Shown here: positions 19,740-21,973 of the stretch, piece by piece
How the letters are laid out: every line of letters starts with the position of its first letter
How positions within the stretch are numbered: the stretch's first letter is position 1
Source: Astrothelium macrocarpum
Lineage: Eukaryota; Ascomycota; Dothideomycetes; Trypetheliales; Trypetheliaceae
DNA: 21,973 nt
Assembly: GCA_021030915.1 (NCBI GenBank)
Contig: JAGEMR010000246.1
Location: forward strand, 1 to 21,973
Direction: 5' to 3'
The notes under the pieces: model-generated
The model's database searches: none
What the model was told of the DNA's origin: nothing
What the model saw: only the letters and a program-made list of their open reading frames with translations
Translations under genes and position numbers: made by a program

Positions 19740-21973
19740 CGCAACTTAACGATCATATTAATTATTAAAATGAAATAAATTTCATTAAATAATTTGAAAT
19801 CGTGCGAATAATTATCATTATTATATTTAATTCATAAAATATTATAAAATTTATTATTGATATCGAAAATAAATAAAACAAAAAACCGAATTAAATTCAT
19901 TCGAATATTTTTAATCATTCAATATCATATTTTAAAATTTTTCAATTAATAAAATTATCTTTCATTATAATATTTTATATTTTTTAATTTTATTTCAAAA
20001 TTATTTATTCATTATTCATTATTATTGAATTTTTTATTTTTATTATTATTGAATTTCATATTTCAATTGATGTTTTTATTAAATTTTTTTACGAATACGA
20101 TGACAATTAATTTTTAATTTAATTTTAATTTATTTAATAATCTATTATTATATCTTTCGAATTTATTATTATTATTTTTTACATTTCTTTTTTTTTTTTT
20201 TTTTTATTCTTATTATTATTCATATATTTATTCAATTCTTTTTAAAAATATATATTATTATTTCATTATTTTTAATAAATATATATATAATTTTTCAATA
20301 TTTTGTTTATTTTTATTTTTATTTTATTATATTTCGAAAATTTTCATTTTTAAAATTTAATATATTATTTAATAATTATATTTTCAAATATTTAATTATA
20401 AATTAATCGAATTTTTTTAATCAAAATATTCATTTTTAATATTAATTTTTTATAAAATTATCATCAATTAACATTCATAATATAAATCGAAAATTCAAAA
20501 TTTATTGAATAATTAAAATATTATTATATTCATTATATTGATACTTAATCAAATATTATTAAAAAATTAAATGATTAAAAATTTATTTTAAATTATTTAT
20601 TAATAATATTTTTAATGATAAATATTTATTATCATATCGATTAAAATAAATTAACAAAATCATTTTTTATAAAATAATTAATAATTTAAATTCGTTATAT
20701 TTATTCATTTAAATAATTTGAATAATATATAATTAATAAATTAAATAAATTCATATTAAATAATTAAAATCAATAAATTAAATAAAAAAAACAAATAATT
20801 ATTAAAATTTGATAATAATAATAATAATTCAAAAATTTTATAATAAAATAATTATCATGATTATTTATAATTAAAAATTGATAATTTTTTAAATTTATCA
20901 ATTTAATTTTTATATATTTATCGAATATTTTTTTTAATTAATCAAATTCAATTTTATTATTCATTTAATTTAAAGATAATATTATAAAATTATAATTATA
21001 AATAATTATATCAAAGTTCTGAAATCAAAAATATTAAATAAATTTCATTTTTAAATTATGAATAAAAATTAAAAAAAATATTATATTATTCATATAACGT
21101 ATAACACAAGCGAGTCGGCCACCCAAGCAAGTCGGCCACTTTTCCGCATTCTCGTATAAAGAACTCAAATAATTTAATTATAATAATATAAATTTTTTTA
21201 AATTATTCAGAATTTTTTTTCTTAAATATATTTTTAATTATAGTATAAATGCGTGTATTATATTTAAATTTATTATAATAATCATATCACTATTTATATA
21301 TTTTTAATATTTTTATATAATTATCATTTTTATTTATTTTTTATTATATTATTTATTAAAATTCTTTCTGAATTTATAAACTTTATTTATTTTATATAAA
21401 AAAAGATTTTTTTTTTTAATAAATGGGTTTTTTTAATCTTTTGATATTAATTAAATTTTTGATTTATCATATAAAATATTTCAATCTTTTTTTTTAAAAA
21501 AATTAATTAATATATTATTACGATTATATTATATAAAAATTGATCAATAATAAATAAAAATTCAAATAAAAAATTATTTTGATATCATATAATTTGATTT
21601 TTGATATATTTAATTTAAAATTATATTTTAATAGAATTATTTGATATTTTTGATTTTTATAAAAAAGGAATTTTAGAAAAATTTTTCGAAAATATAAATA
21701 TATATAATTTTATATTTAATTATAAAATCATATATTCTGAATTATATAATATAAACTCTATTTTTCGAAAATCTTTTTAAATATTTAATTTTATTATAAT
21801 AATCTGAAAAATTTTATAAAACGTTAAAAAAAAATTCTTTTTTAAAATATAAATAATATATATTCATATAAAATTATCAATTATTTAATCATATATATAT
21901 TTCAATATACAAAAACAATTTATATTAAATAATTATAATTTATATAATGAATAAATAAATATATAAAATATAA
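19740..21973. other. AT-rich, gene-empty block (right)
   Basis: Extremely A+T-rich DNA with a sharp left edge. A hand count of 20041-20520 gives 28 C and 12 G in 480 bases, about 8% G+C. No coding frame of any quality. The only island is about 21096-21165, which carries the doubled GTGGCCGACTT-type motif. Long homopolymer T and A runs are frequent. Confidence 0.85.
21107..21139 (-). repeat. Doubled GTGGCCGACTT motif in the right AT block
   Basis: CAAGCGAGTCGGCCAC (21107-21122) and CAAGCAAGTCGGCCAC (21124-21139) are tandem 16-mers with a 17-base period and one difference. Their reverse complement matches 4330-4345 with one (second unit) or two (first unit) mismatches, so the motif is inverted across the island. 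Likely a transposon end. Confidence 0.7.

Overview
This is genomic DNA from a filamentous ascomycete (Pezizomycotina). The evidence is short spliceosomal introns (53-88 bp, GT...CTRAY-like branch...AG), a fungal Zn2Cys6 regulator of the AflR type beside its AflS/AflJ-type partner, and a gene island set between extremely AT-rich, gene-empty blocks of the kind produced by repeat-induced mutation. Such AT isochores are common in Dothideomycetes, but the class cannot be fixed from the sequence.

Layout. 1-~4290: AT-rich block without genes, holding mutated repeats (a 39-bp tandem repeat and a ~206-bp direct duplication whose copies differ almost only by C/T and G/A changes). ~4290-19740: a ~15.4-kb island of normal composition. 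19740-21973: a second AT-rich block. A GTGGCCGACTT-type motif lies at the left edge of the island and, inverted and doubled, inside the right AT block.

The island, left to right: a C2H2 zinc-finger protein (5187-6341, +); a three-exon gene for a secreted protein resembling acetoacetate decarboxylase-fold proteins (7463-8507, +), which looks broken until its two introns are removed; a short fold-back repeat cluster (~9105-9280); a two-exon 14-TM-type MFS drug/toxin exporter (9989-11883, +); a decayed short-chain dehydrogenase (12547-13187, +); an AflR-like Zn2Cys6 activator (15528-17105, +); and an AflS/AflJ-like co-regulator (19471-17954, -) that is either frameshifted near its 5' end or has a third, less convincing intron.

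AflR/AflS-type pairs normally switch on a polyketide cluster (aflatoxin, sterigmatocystin, dothistromin, or emodin-derived compounds), and an MFS exporter often accompanies them. No polyketide synthase, thioesterase or tailoring enzyme is visible except the dead dehydrogenase. The most economical reading is a regulatory and export remnant of a secondary-metabolite locus, isolated and eroded by the flanking AT-rich DNA, or a regulator pair acting on a cluster elsewhere. I see no wholly new system. The points most worth following are the orphan, convergent AflR/AflS pair, the 24-bp pyrimidine tandem repeat upstream of aflR, and the unusual sequence context of the surviving C residues in the AT blocks.
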